A stretch of DNA of 64,000 bases from assembly GCA_050260775.1 (NCBI GenBank), contig JBLNCP010000022.1, forward strand, positions 62,001 through 126,000, in the 5' to 3' direction. A model generated the notes under the pieces. It saw only the letters and a list, made by a program, of their open reading frames with translations. It did not search any database and was not told the DNA's origin. The position numbers and the translations under genes were made by a program. Source of the stretch: CALABS01 sp050260775 (GTDB lineage: Bacteria > Pseudomonadota > Alphaproteobacteria > Rhodospirillales > Magnetospirillaceae). Shown piece after piece: positions 8,339 through 17,200 of the stretch. The number at the start of each line of letters is the position of its first letter. Position 1 is the stretch's first letter.

Positions 8339-8713
8339 ATGGATATCACCCCCGTCGTTTCCGCCGACCGCCAGCTCATCCAGGGCTATGGCGACAACGG
8401 CTTCACCGTCACCGGCACCCGCTACGATGGCTCCGTGGTCATTCTCCCCGACCGCACCCATCCCTGGCGGCTCGGCGCCATCGCGGAATTGACCGTGGAA
8501 AGCCTGACGCCGGTGCTGGAGGCCGAGGTGCGGCCCGAGATCCTGCTGATCGGCTGCGGCCGCTCTATGGCGCCGATCCCGCGCGATATCCGTTTCGCCC
8601 TGAAGTCCGCCGGCATCGTCGTCGAGCCGATGGATACCGGCGCCGCCTGCCGCACCTACAACGTGCTTATCACCGAAGACCGCCGCGTCGCCGCCGCGCT
8701 GATCGCGGTGTGA
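8339..8713 (+). CDS. Mth938-domain (DUF498/Xcc1710-like) protein
   Basis: This 124-residue soluble protein belongs to the Mth938/Xcc1710/NDUFAF3-like family. Recognisable segments are GYGDNGFTVTGTRYDGSVVILP near the start, a central EILLIGCGRSM, and PMDTGAACRTYNVLITEDRRVAAALIAV at the end. Its mitochondrial relative NDUFAF3 is a complex I assembly factor; the bacterial function is not established. In alphaproteobacteria the gene commonly follows secF, often with the squalene-synthase-like (NDUFAF6-like) gene that here lies at 13187. It is translated 45 bases after secF. Confidence 0.88.
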   Translation: MDITPVVSADRQLIQGYGDNGFTVTGTRYDGSVVILPDRTHPWRLGAIAELTVESLTPVLEAEVRPEILLIGCGRSMAPIPRDIRFALKSAGIVVEPMDTGAACRTYNVLITEDRRVAAALIAV

Positions 8714-8720
8714 CTCCCTC

Positions 8721-8783
8721 TCATCCCGACGACCAACGGGAGGAGGGACCCCCGTACGAGATCCTCGCTTCCGCTCGGGATGA
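8721..8783. repeat. Palindromic intergenic repeat (single copy, family A)
   Basis: A 63-bp element is bounded by perfect 9-base inverted arms, TCATCCCGA (8721-8729) and TCGGGATGA (8775-8783). Read on the minus strand it has the order GAGCGG-AGCGAGGATCTCGTACGG-CTCCTCCCG-GGTCGTC, which matches the repeats at 47477-47740. It sits between two convergent genes, just beside their shared terminator. Confidence 0.6.
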
Positions 8784-8800
8784 CACCCAGCCCCAATACA

Positions 8801-8828
8801 AAAGGGGCGGTCTGCAGACCGCCCCTTT
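8801..8828. terminator. Bidirectional intrinsic terminator
   Basis: A 28-base perfect palindrome (arms AAAGGGGCGGTC/GACCGCCCCTTT around TGCA) lies between the convergent Mth938-type gene and pal. A-runs and T-runs at its edges give a terminator in both directions. Confidence 0.75.
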
Positions 8829-8850
8829 GTCGTTGCCGCGAGGGCGCAGC

Positions 8851-9375
8851 CTACTTGGCGATGACGCTGACCGCGCGGCGGTTCTTCGCCCACGAGGAGG
8901 CGTTGGCGCCGACGGCCTCGGGGCGCTCCTTGCCGAAGGACACGGTCACCAGGCGGCTGGCCGGGATGCCGTTGGCCACCAGGTATTCCTTCACCGAGTT
9001 GGCGCGGCGGTCGCCCAGCGCCAGGTTGTACTCGCGGGTGCCGCGCTCGTCGGCATGGCCCTGGATCTGGAGCTGGACGGTCGGGTAGCGGCGCAGGAAC
9101 GCCACCTGACGGTCGAGGACGCCGCGGCCTTCGCCGTTCAGCGAGAACGAATCGGTGTCGAAGAACACGCGGTCGCCGACGGTGGTCGACAGTTCGCGCT
9201 GCATCTGCGCCAGACGCTCGGCATCGGTCAGAGTCTGCGAGGGCGGCAGGGTGGACTGACGACCCAGGGCGTTGCCGGTGCCCGAAGCGGCGCCGGTGTC
9301 GGTGCTCGAGCTGGAGCAGGCGGACACGGCCAGCATGGCGGCGAGGGCGGCTGCGGTGAGGACGGTGTTACGCAT
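8851..9375 (-). CDS. pal: Peptidoglycan-associated lipoprotein Pal
   Basis: This 174-residue outer-membrane lipoprotein links the outer membrane to peptidoglycan within the Tol-Pal system. The signal MRNTVLTAAALAAMLAVSAC ends in a lipobox (VSAC, Cys20), followed by a Ser/Ala/Thr-rich linker and an OmpA-like domain (residues ~60-174) with IQGHADERGTREYNLALGDRRA, the diaminopimelate-binding signature. The ATG at 9375 has a GGGGAAAG ribosome site; the frame is open to 9423. No tolQRAB or ybgF genes are adjacent here, so pal stands apart from the usual cluster in this window. Confidence 0.95.
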   Translation of the reverse strand: MRNTVLTAAALAAMLAVSACSSSSTDTGAASGTGNALGRQSTLPPSQTLTDAERLAQMQRELSTTVGDRVFFDTDSFSLNGEGRGVLDRQVAFLRRYPTVQLQIQGHADERGTREYNLALGDRRANSVKEYLVANGIPASRLVTVSFGKERPEAVGANASSWAKNRRAVSVIAK

Positions 9376-9482
9376 TGAAAGCTTTCCCCTGACGGTTGTC
9401 TGCCAACGATTGGGCAGCATCATATCGGATCATGGCAGAACTGCGACCGGAAACGCACATTCCGGAGGCAGGGTGGAATCAA

Positions 9483-9510
9483 GAGGCCCCCACCGGGCGG
9501 CGGGGGCCTC
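9483..9510 (-). terminator. Terminator downstream of sodB
   Basis: GAGGCCCCC (9483-9491) pairs with GGGGGCCTC (9502-9510) across a 10-base loop. On the minus strand it is followed by a short T-containing stretch (TTGATT) and lies 20 bases after the sodB stop. Confidence 0.65.
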
Positions 9511-9529
9511 GGCAGTTCATCAGAACCGG

Positions 9530-10126
9530 TCAGCCCAGGTTCTTCTCGACGAATTCCCAGTTCACCAGGTTGTCCAGGAACGCCTGGACGAAATCGGGCC
9601 GGCGATTCTGGTAGTCCAGATAGTACGCATGTTCCCAAACGTCGACGGTCAAAAGCGCCTTGAGCCCATGCGCCAGAGGCAGGTCGGCGTTGGCGGTCTT
9701 GGTGATCGCCAACTTGCCGTTGTTCTCGACCAGCCAGGCCCAGCCGGAGCCGAACTGCGTCACCGCCGCGTTCTTGAACTCCTCGGCGAACTTCTCGTAG
9801 CTGCCGAAATCCTGCTCGATGCGCGCCAGCAGCTTGCCGGTCGGCTTGCCGCCGCCGCCCTTCTTCATGCAGTGCCAGAAGAAGGTGTGGTTCCACACCT
9901 GGGCGGCGTTGTTGAAGATGCCCTGCTTGGCCGGCAGATCGGCGGCCGCCGCCTTGATCACCTCTTCCAGCGACTTGCTCGCCAAGTCGCTGTCCTTGGT
10001 CAGGTTGTTGAGGTTGGTGACGTAGGCCGCGTGGTGCTTGCCGTGGTGGAATTCGAGGGTGCGGGCCGAGATGTGCGGCTCGAGCGCGTCTTTGGCGTAG
10101 GGGAGCGGGGGAAGCTCGAATGCCAT
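9530..10126 (-). CDS. sodB: Superoxide dismutase, Fe type
   Basis: This 198-residue cytoplasmic enzyme dismutes superoxide. Metal ligands are visible in EFHHGKHHAAYV, AAQVWNHTFFW and DVWEHAYYLDYQNRRPDFVQAF. The glutamine in NNAAQVWNH (N-terminal half) and AVTQFGSGWAWL are characteristic of the iron rather than the manganese enzyme, though cambialistic forms exist. ATG 10126 (MAFELPPLPYA) is the family-typical start. It is monocistronic with its own terminator. Confidence 0.95.
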   Translation of the reverse strand: MAFELPPLPYAKDALEPHISARTLEFHHGKHHAAYVTNLNNLTKDSDLASKSLEEVIKAAAADLPAKQGIFNNAAQVWNHTFFWHCMKKGGGGKPTGKLLARIEQDFGSYEKFAEEFKNAAVTQFGSGWAWLVENNGKLAITKTANADLPLAHGLKALLTVDVWEHAYYLDYQNRRPDFVQAFLDNLVNWEFVEKNLG

Positions 10127-10227
10127 CGGGAACCTCATTGAGTTAAGCGGTTGGACCGAAAATTGGAAAAGGTCTAAATCTGTTGATGAAGATAGGTCAC
10201 CTTCGACGGAATGTTAAGCCCAAAAGA

Positions 10228-11427
10228 TCAGACGGCGAACGAGAGATTGGGTCGTGCCATCGCAAGGCGGGCGGCGGCAAGGCCCGACGCGACCGCCGCC
10301 TCGATGGTACAGGGCCATGGCGAGGCCAGCCAATCGCCAGCAAGGAATAGCCAGGGATGGCAGGTGGTGGCGCCGGGGCGGCGGCCGACGGCGTCGGGCG
10401 TGTGGGCCAGGGTGGCGCGGCGCTCCTTGAGCACCCGGTAGGGCGGCGGCGAGGGGGCGAGGCGGAGGGCGCGGGCGGCGTCGCGCCACAGCAGGGCGGC
10501 GATCTCGTCGGCCGGCCGGTCGGCCAGGCGGTCGGCGGCGGAAACGGTGACCGAAACCAAATCGTCGCGGGTGAACAGCCACTGCGCGGTGCCGCCCACC
10601 AGCCCCAGCATGGCCGGCCCGTGCGGGGCGACATCGAGGCGGTAATGGGCGTTGACGATGGTGCTGGTGGGTAGCTGGGGGATGTCCGGGAGCATGCCGG
10701 CGACGATCCATGGCGGCAGCGCCAGCACCACGCGGTCGTCGGAGGACAGCCGGACGGTGCGGTCCTCGAACACCAGCTCGCCGGGCCGGGCGGCCAACAG
10801 GCGGCGGCCGAACTCGACGGTGGCGCCATGGACGGCCAGGGTGGCCAGCGCCGGGGCGGCGAAGGCCGCCGAGACACCGACCGGAAACAGGACGGGCGCC
10901 ATGGCGCGGCGGCCTTTCAGCATCGCGGTGCGCAGCACCCGCGCGAACAGCCGGGCCGAGCAATCCTCGGGCGGGGTATTGGTCACCGCCTCGCACAACG
11001 GGCGCCAGATGCGCTCGAAGGAGGCGGTGGGGCCCAGGCGCATGGCCACGGTCTCCTGCCGCCCCACCCAGGGCAGGCCGAGGGCGCTCGCGCATTCGCG
11101 CCAACCTGCGGGCAGGCGCCCCCCCTCGATCATCCAGCGGTCGCCGCTGGCCATGTCCATCATGGGGAAAAGGGGCGGCTGGGGAGCCATGGCCTCGTCG
11201 CCGCCGATGGCTGCCGCGAACATCAAGGCGGTGCGGTTGGCGCCGATCAGCAGGTGGGTGCCGTTGTCGATGACCCGGTCCAGGCGTTCGTCGCGGAACG
11301 ACCGGCAACGGCCACCGGCATGGGCCGCCGCCTCGTACAGGCTGACCCGCATGCCGGCGCGGGCTGCCGCCACGGCGCAGGCCAGCCCGGCCAGGCCGGC
11401 TCCGACCACGTGCAGGCGCGCGGTCAT
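10228..11427 (-). CDS. hpnE: Hydroxysqualene dehydroxylase HpnE (FAD-dependent)
   Basis: This 399-residue flavoprotein performs the last step of the HpnCDE route, reducing hydroxysqualene to squalene for hopanoid synthesis. The dinucleotide-binding motif VVGAGLAGLACAVAAARAG starts at residue 6, and the amine-oxidase/desaturase-like C-terminal FAD segment appears as WLFLAGDWLASPWPCTIEAAVASG. The start overlaps the hpnD stop by four bases (ATGA). The longer open frame upstream to 12438 is antisense noise of hpnD. Confidence 0.92.
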   Translation of the reverse strand: MTARLHVVGAGLAGLACAVAAARAGMRVSLYEAAAHAGGRCRSFRDERLDRVIDNGTHLLIGANRTALMFAAAIGGDEAMAPQPPLFPMMDMASGDRWMIEGGRLPAGWRECASALGLPWVGRQETVAMRLGPTASFERIWRPLCEAVTNTPPEDCSARLFARVLRTAMLKGRRAMAPVLFPVGVSAAFAAPALATLAVHGATVEFGRRLLAARPGELVFEDRTVRLSSDDRVVLALPPWIVAGMLPDIPQLPTSTIVNAHYRLDVAPHGPAMLGLVGGTAQWLFTRDDLVSVTVSAADRLADRPADEIAALLWRDAARALRLAPSPPPYRVLKERRATLAHTPDAVGRRPGATTCHPWLFLAGDWLASPWPCTIEAAVASGLAAARLAMARPNLSFAV

Positions 11428-12248
11428 GGCGGCTGGGTGGCGGCGGCCTTGAGGGCGATCCACAGGCGGGTGAAGCGCCCGACCCGCGGCGCCGGCCCTC
11501 TCCAGCCGTGACGAACCAACCACGCCAGTTGGGTGCGGTAGGTGGCCATCATCGCCACCGCCGGCCACAGGCGCTTGCGACCGATCCGGCGCAGTTCCGC
11601 CTCGGCGTCGCCGAAGCGCTCCTCGGCCAGGGCGGCCAGGCGGGCGCAGGCCCGCGGCAGGCCGGCATGGGCGAGCACCGCCTGGGGGTCGCGGGCCAGG
11701 ATGACCGCCTGCTCCAGCAGTTCGGCAGGGAGATAGAGGCGCCCGAGCGCCGCATCCTCGGCCACGTCCCTCAGGATGTTGGTGAACTGCATGGCCTCGC
11801 CCAACGACAGGGCGAAGTCGCGCGCGTCCGGCCGCTCGAAGACGTGCACCGCCAGCAGGCCGACCGACCCGGCGACCCGCCGGCAGTACAGGCGCAATTC
11901 GTCCATGCTCGGGGCCATCGGCGGCGCGGCGACGTCGGCCTCCATGCCGTCGATCAGCGCTTCGAGTTCGGCCCTCGGCAGGTCGAAGCGGCGGATGGGC
12001 GCCGCCAGGGCGGCGATTAGCGGGTCGAGCGCCACCCCGGTCTCGAAAAAGGCGGCCAGGGCACCGCGGACCACCGCCAGGCGGGCGCGCTTCTCCTCGG
12101 CCGCCTGCGGACCGTCGGCGATGTCGTCGAGGGCGCGGCAATAGGCATAGACGGCGAACATGGCTTCGCGCCGCTCGGCGGGCAGAAGCCGCATCGCCCA
12201 GTAGAAGGAGGAGCGGGCGCGCCGTACCGCGTCGTGGGCCGAGCTCAT
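11424..12248 (-). CDS. hpnD: Presqualene diphosphate synthase HpnD
   Basis: This 274-residue trans-isoprenyl diphosphate synthase condenses two farnesyl diphosphates to presqualene diphosphate. The first Asp-rich motif is YCRALDDIADG (residues ~36-46) and the second is FTNILRDVAEDAALGRLYLP. Other family landmarks are MEADV and a C-terminal ALAEERF region. It overlaps hpnC and hpnE by four bases on each side, so the three enzymes are translationally coupled and probably made in fixed ratio. Confidence 0.93.
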   Translation of the reverse strand: MSSAHDAVRRARSSFYWAMRLLPAERREAMFAVYAYCRALDDIADGPQAAEEKRARLAVVRGALAAFFETGVALDPLIAALAAPIRRFDLPRAELEALIDGMEADVAAPPMAPSMDELRLYCRRVAGSVGLLAVHVFERPDARDFALSLGEAMQFTNILRDVAEDAALGRLYLPAELLEQAVILARDPQAVLAHAGLPRACARLAALAEERFGDAEAELRRIGRKRLWPAVAMMATYRTQLAWLVRHGWRGPAPRVGRFTRLWIALKAAATQPP

Positions 12249-13099
12249 GTGCGGGCCAGGCCGCGGGCGATGCCCCTGGTGAAGGCCGAGAAGTACTGGA
12301 ACGGCGACAGCGCCACCCGACCGGCGAGGGGGTCGCCGTTGCGCAGCAGGGCCGACAGGCGTTCGGCCACCGCCAGGGTGGCGGCGGCTTCCAGCCGCAG
12401 GCGGCGGTCGGCGATGAGGCCGGGCAGGGGGGCGGCACGCTCGATCAGGGCGTCGACGCCCTCCAGCATCAAATCCATCACCGCGCGCAGGTCCGGCCCC
12501 ACCGCATCGCCGCGGAATTCCTCGTTGCCGATCCCCCTTGCCAGCAGCCAGTCGCGGGGGATGTAGACGCGTCCCAGCGCCCGGTAGTCGGTGCCGCAAT
12601 CCTGCAGGTGGTTGAGGATCTGGTGGGCGGCGCAAAGGGCGTCGGCCGGGAACATCGTCTCGGGGGATTCGTGATGGAGGTCGAGCAGGAACCGTCCGAC
12701 CGGCGCCGCCGAGAAGCGGCAATAGGTCATCAAGTCGGACCAGTCGCGGCAATGGTCCCACACGGCGTCGCGCCGGAACGCCTGCAGCAGTTGGGCGGCG
12801 TGGTACAGCAGCAGCGCGTCGGCCTCGACCGCTTCGCGCAGCGCCAAAGCCGGGGCGGCGGCGGGAGTACGGCCCCGGCCTTCCAGCGCCTCCTCCAGGG
12901 CGTCGAGCCGCGCCAGCTTGTCCTCGGGTTCGAGGGCGGGGTCGTCGGCGATGTCGTCGGCGGTGCGGGCGAAGCGGTAGAAGGCCATCACCTGACGGCG
13001 CACGGCGGTCGGCAGCAGGAACGACGCCACGGGGAAGCTCTCGCCCCCGGCGGTCTTGCCGGTGGTGGGGGGAAGGGGGGCGATGGCGGCTCGGCTCAA
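12245..13099 (-). CDS. hpnC: Hydroxysqualene synthase HpnC
   Basis: This 284-residue squalene/phytoene-synthase-fold enzyme converts presqualene diphosphate to hydroxysqualene. The Asp-rich motif RTADDIADDPAL and the second motif LNHLQDCGTDYRALGRVYIP are both intact. No ATG gives a full-length product: TTG at 13099 is chosen because GGAAGGA lies seven bases upstream and the resulting N-terminus (GKTAGGESFPVASFLLP) matches the family. The frame is open to 13162 through a GTG. It is first in hpnC-hpnD-hpnE, ends in an ATGA overlap, and is divergent from the gene at 13187. Confidence 0.88.
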   Translation of the reverse strand: MSRAAIAPLPPTTGKTAGGESFPVASFLLPTAVRRQVMAFYRFARTADDIADDPALEPEDKLARLDALEEALEGRGRTPAAAPALALREAVEADALLLYHAAQLLQAFRRDAVWDHCRDWSDLMTYCRFSAAPVGRFLLDLHHESPETMFPADALCAAHQILNHLQDCGTDYRALGRVYIPRDWLLARGIGNEEFRGDAVGPDLRAVMDLMLEGVDALIERAAPLPGLIADRRLRLEAAATLAVAERLSALLRNGDPLAGRVALSPFQYFSAFTRGIARGLART

Positions 13100-13186
13100 A
13101 CGGGCGTCCTTCCATTGGTTGGGCGGCCGGAACCGTCTATATATGCCACGTCCAACCCGCACGCGCCTAGGGGAAAGGCCCTATTC

Positions 13187-14029
13187 ATGCCTTCGGATAT
13201 GCCACTCTCCTACGCCGCTCAAGCCGTTCGGCGGATGGATCGCGAGCGCTTCGTCACCGCCCTGTTCGCCCCCGCCGACCGGCGCGAGCCGCTGATGTGC
13301 CTCTATGCCTTCAACGCCGAGGTGGCGCGGGTGCGCGACACGGTCAACGAGGCGGTGGCGGGCATGATGCGGCTGCAATGGTGGCGCGAGGCCCTGGCCG
13401 GGGAGCGCCCCGCCGAGACCGCCCGCAACCCGGTGGCGGCGCCCCTGATCGAGGCGTGCCGGGCGGTCAAGGCGAGCGGCGAATGCTTCGAGCGCCTGCT
13501 GGAAGCGCGCGAGCGCGACCTCACGGGGGAACCCTTCGCCGATCTCGCCGAACTGGAGGCTTACGCCGCCGACACCTCGGGGACGCTCACCGTGCTGGCG
13601 CTCGAATTGCTGGGCGCCCGCGATCCCGGCACCCTCGCCGCTGGCCGGCAGGTCGGCACGGCCTTCGCCTTGACCGGACTGGTCCGCGCGCTGCCGCATG
13701 CCCTGGCGGCCGGACGGCTTGCGTTGCCGGAGGCCGTGCTGCGCGAGGCGGGCAGCTCCGCCGAGGATGTGCTGGCCGGCCAGGCCCCCAAGGCCGCCAT
13801 CGCCCGCGCCGTCCGCGCCGTCGGCGAACGGGCCGAGGCCCTGCTGGCGGAAGCGCGTCACGGCAAGGTCGATCGGCGCGGCGTCGCGGCGCTGCTGCCC
13901 GCGGCCTTGGCCTCCGGACACCTGCGCACGCTGGAGAAGACCGGCTGGGACGTGTTCGACGCCCGTGTCTCCCGCACCCGGCCCATGCCGGTGCGCCTGG
14001 CGCTTAACGCCGTGCTGGGACGGTTCTGA
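13187..14029 (+). CDS. Squalene/phytoene synthase-fold protein lacking Asp-rich motifs (NDUFAF6-like)
   Basis: This 280-residue protein clearly has the trans-isoprenyl synthase fold (MPLSYAAQAVRRMDRERFVTALF; MMRLQWWREAL; GTAFALTGLVRALPHAL). At the site of the first DDxxD motif it has VARVRDTVNE, and at the second it has TGLVRALPHA, so the magnesium-binding aspartates are missing. This matches the family that includes mitochondrial NDUFAF6, a complex I assembly factor, rather than a working squalene synthase. The start at 13187 follows GGGGAAAGG; an ATG at 13199 is an alternative. It is divergent from hpnC. Confidence 0.8.
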   Translation: MPSDMPLSYAAQAVRRMDRERFVTALFAPADRREPLMCLYAFNAEVARVRDTVNEAVAGMMRLQWWREALAGERPAETARNPVAAPLIEACRAVKASGECFERLLEARERDLTGEPFADLAELEAYAADTSGTLTVLALELLGARDPGTLAAGRQVGTAFALTGLVRALPHALAAGRLALPEAVLREAGSSAEDVLAGQAPKAAIARAVRAVGERAEALLAEARHGKVDRRGVAALLPAALASGHLRTLEKTGWDVFDARVSRTRPMPVRLALNAVLGRF

Positions 14030-14256
14030 CCGTCCGTCACTCCGCCGCCCAGGGCGGGTCGAACGCCATGGTCTCCCTTCCGTTCGAACGACCCCCGGGG
14101 AGGGCGATGCAGCCCGTGCCTGAGTGCCCCAAGGCCCGGCGCCCGTCGGCAGCGCCGGCCGCGGCTCAATCCGTGGGCAGGGCGATGATCGAATCGTGAG
14201 CAACCTTGCCTTCCCGGCCGCAGCGGCAAACATTCGGAAGAAGGAGGTGGTGCGCC

Positions 14257-17200
14257 ATGACCGATACCGCCCACGCCGACCCCATCCGCCGCCGCGTGCA
14301 GGAGTACCTCGCCGCCGACGAGGCGGCGTGCGACGCCGCCCTCATGGAGGCTGCCCGCTTCGGCCCCGAGGCCGCCGCCTGGGTCGGGCGCGTGGCCGCC
14401 AGCCTCGTCGAGGGCGTCCGCGAGCGCCGTCCGCGGCTGGGGGATCTCGACACCTTCCTGGGCGAATACCGGCTGTCCACCCAGGAAGGGGTGGTGCTGA
14501 TGTGCCTGGCCGAGGCCCTGCTGCGCATTCCGGACGCCGACACCCAGGATCGCCTGATCCGCGACAAGATCGGATCGGCCGACTGGGCGGCCCATCTGGG
14601 GAGAAGCGATTCCGCCTTCGTCAATGCTTCGACCTGGGCGCTGATGCTGAGCGGGCGGCTGTTCCGCATGGAGGAAGGCGCCACCGAGGGCGGCCTGGTC
14701 GCGGCGGCTCGCCGCCTTGCCGGCCGGGTTGGGGAGCCGGTGGTGCGCGAGGCGTTGATCCAGGCGATGCGCATCATGGGGCGGCAGTACGTCATGGGCC
14801 GGACCATCGGCGAAGCCCTGGCGCGGGCCCGCGATTACGAATCCCAAGGCTACCGGCATTCCTACGACATGCTGGGCGAGGCGGCCCGGACCGCCGACGA
14901 CGCGCGGCGCTACTTCGAGGCCTATGCCGACGCGATTGCCGCCATCGGCGCTGCTTCCGCCGGGCGCGGGCCGGTCGCCGGCCCGGGGATCTCGGTGAAG
15001 CTTTCGGCGCTGCATCCTCGCTTCGAGGCCTCCCAGCGCGAGCGGGTGACGCGCGAACTGGTCCCCCGTCTGGCGGACCTGGCGCGCATGGCCAAGCACG
15101 TGGATATCGGCCTGACCGTTGATGCGGAGGAGGCCGACCGCCTTGACCTGTCGCTGGACGTCATCGCGGCGGTGTTCGCCGACCATGGCCTCGCGGGCTG
15201 GGAGGGGCTCGGCCTGGCCGTGCAGGCCTACCAGAAGCGGGCCTGGCCCTTGATCGATTGGCTGGCCGAGCTGGCGCAGGGCCGGCGGCGCCGGCTGATG
15301 GTGCGCCTGGTCAAGGGCGCCTATTGGGACAGCGAGATCAAGCGGGCGCAGGAACGGGGGCTGGCCGGCTATCCGGTGTTCACCCGCAAGGTGGCCACCG
15401 ACGTGTCGTATCTCGCCTGCGCCCGCAAGATGCTGGCCGCGCCGGAAGCGTTCTTCTGCCAGTTCGCCACCCACAACGCCCACACCGTGGCCGCGATCCT
15501 GGAGATGGGGGCGGATCGCACCGACTGGGAATTCCAGCGCCTGCACGGCATGGGCGAGGCCCTCTATGCCCAGGTGGTGGCGGAAGGCGGCTTGGCCCGG
15601 CCGTGCCGCACCTATGCCCCGGTCGGCAGTCACGAGGATCTGCTGCCCTATCTGGTGCGGCGGCTGCTGGAAAACGGTGCCAACACCTCGTTCGTCAATC
15701 GCATCGCCGACGAAAACGTCGCCATCGACGTCATTGTCAACGATCCGGTTGACGTCCTCGCGGGGCTCGCCCCCAAGCCCAACCCGCGCATCCCCTTGCC
15801 GGCCGACCTGTTCCCGGGGCGGCGCAACTCACGCGGCTACGATCTTGCCGACCCGGTGGCCGTGGATGCACTGATGCAATCCCTTGAGGCGGCGGCCGGC
15901 CGCACCTACGCGGCGGCGCCGGTGATCGCCGGCAACGAGATCGTGGCGGGGCCGGCCGAGCCGTTGCTCGACCCGGGCGACCTGCGGCGGCAGGTCGGAC
16001 AGGTGGCGACCGCGACGGAGGCCGACATCAGCGCGGCGGTCGGCCACGCCACGGCGGCGGCGCATGACTGGGACCGGCGGGGCGGTGCCGAGCGGGCGGC
16101 CCTGCTGGAGCGGGCGTCCGACCTTTACGAGGCTGCCGCGCCGGAACTGATGCACCTCGCCATCCGGGAGGCCGGCAAGACGGTCGCCGATGCGGTGGCG
16201 GAATTGCGCGAGGCGGTGGACTTCCTGCGCTATTACGCCGCCGATGCCCGCGCCAAGTTCGCCGGGCCCGAGGCGCTGCCCGGCGTCACCGGCGAGACCA
16301 ACACCCTGGGGCTGCACGGACGCGGCGTCTTCGCCTGCATCTCGCCCTGGAATTTCCCGCTGGCGATCTTCACCGGCCAGATCGCCGCCGCGCTGGCGGC
16401 GGGCAATGCCGTCATCGCCAAGCCCGCGGAGCAGACGCCCTTGATCGCGTCCCGGGCGGTCCGCCTGCTGCACGAGGCGGGTATCCCGGAAGCGGTGCTC
16501 CACCTGCTGCCGGGCGATGGGACGGTCGGGGCGGCCCTGGTTGGGGCGCCGGGCATCGGCGGAGTGGCGTTCACCGGCTCGACCGCGGCGGCCCGCGCGA
16601 TCCAGCGCACCCTGGCCATGAAGGATGGTCCGCTGGTGCCGCTGGTGGCCGAAACCGGCGGGCTCAACGCCATGATCGTCGATTCGTCGGCCCTGCCGGA
16701 GCAGGTGGTGAGTGACGTGCTGGTGTCGGCGTTCCACAGCACCGGCCAGCGCTGCTCGGCGCTCAGGCTCCTGTTCCTGCAGGACGACATCCATGACCGC
16801 GTCATCGACATGCTGGCCGGGGCGGCCATGGAGCTGGCCATCGGCGATCCTGGCCTGCTGCGCACCGACGTGGGCCCGGTGATCGACCGCGACGCCCTGG
16901 AGATGCTGGAGATCCATGCCGCGCACATGGCGAGCGCCGGGCGGCTGCTGTTCCAGTGCCCGCTGCCCCCCGAATGCCGGCACGGCCTGTTCTTCGCGCC
17001 CCGCGCCTTCGCACTGGACCGGCCCGACCTGCTGACGCGCGAGGTGTTCGGGCCGATCCTGCACGTCGTGCGCTTCTCCGCGGACAGGCTGGATGCGGTG
17101 ATCGACGCGGTAAGCGCCACCGGCTACGGCCTCACCATGGGCATCCACTCCCGCATCGACGCCTTCGTCGAGCGGATCCGCAGCCGGGTCGCGGTCGGCA

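Noticed and set aside
10228..12438. A single 736-residue fused protein covering hpnE and part of hpnD
   Set aside because: The N-terminal part is an out-of-frame reading of hpnD. The HpnE motif set begins at the ATG at 11427, which overlaps the hpnD stop.
14066..14104. Imperfect inverted repeat (GGGTCG...CGACCC) upstream of putA as an operator
   Set aside because: Arms are short and interrupted, and the site is over 150 bases from the start; too weak to call.
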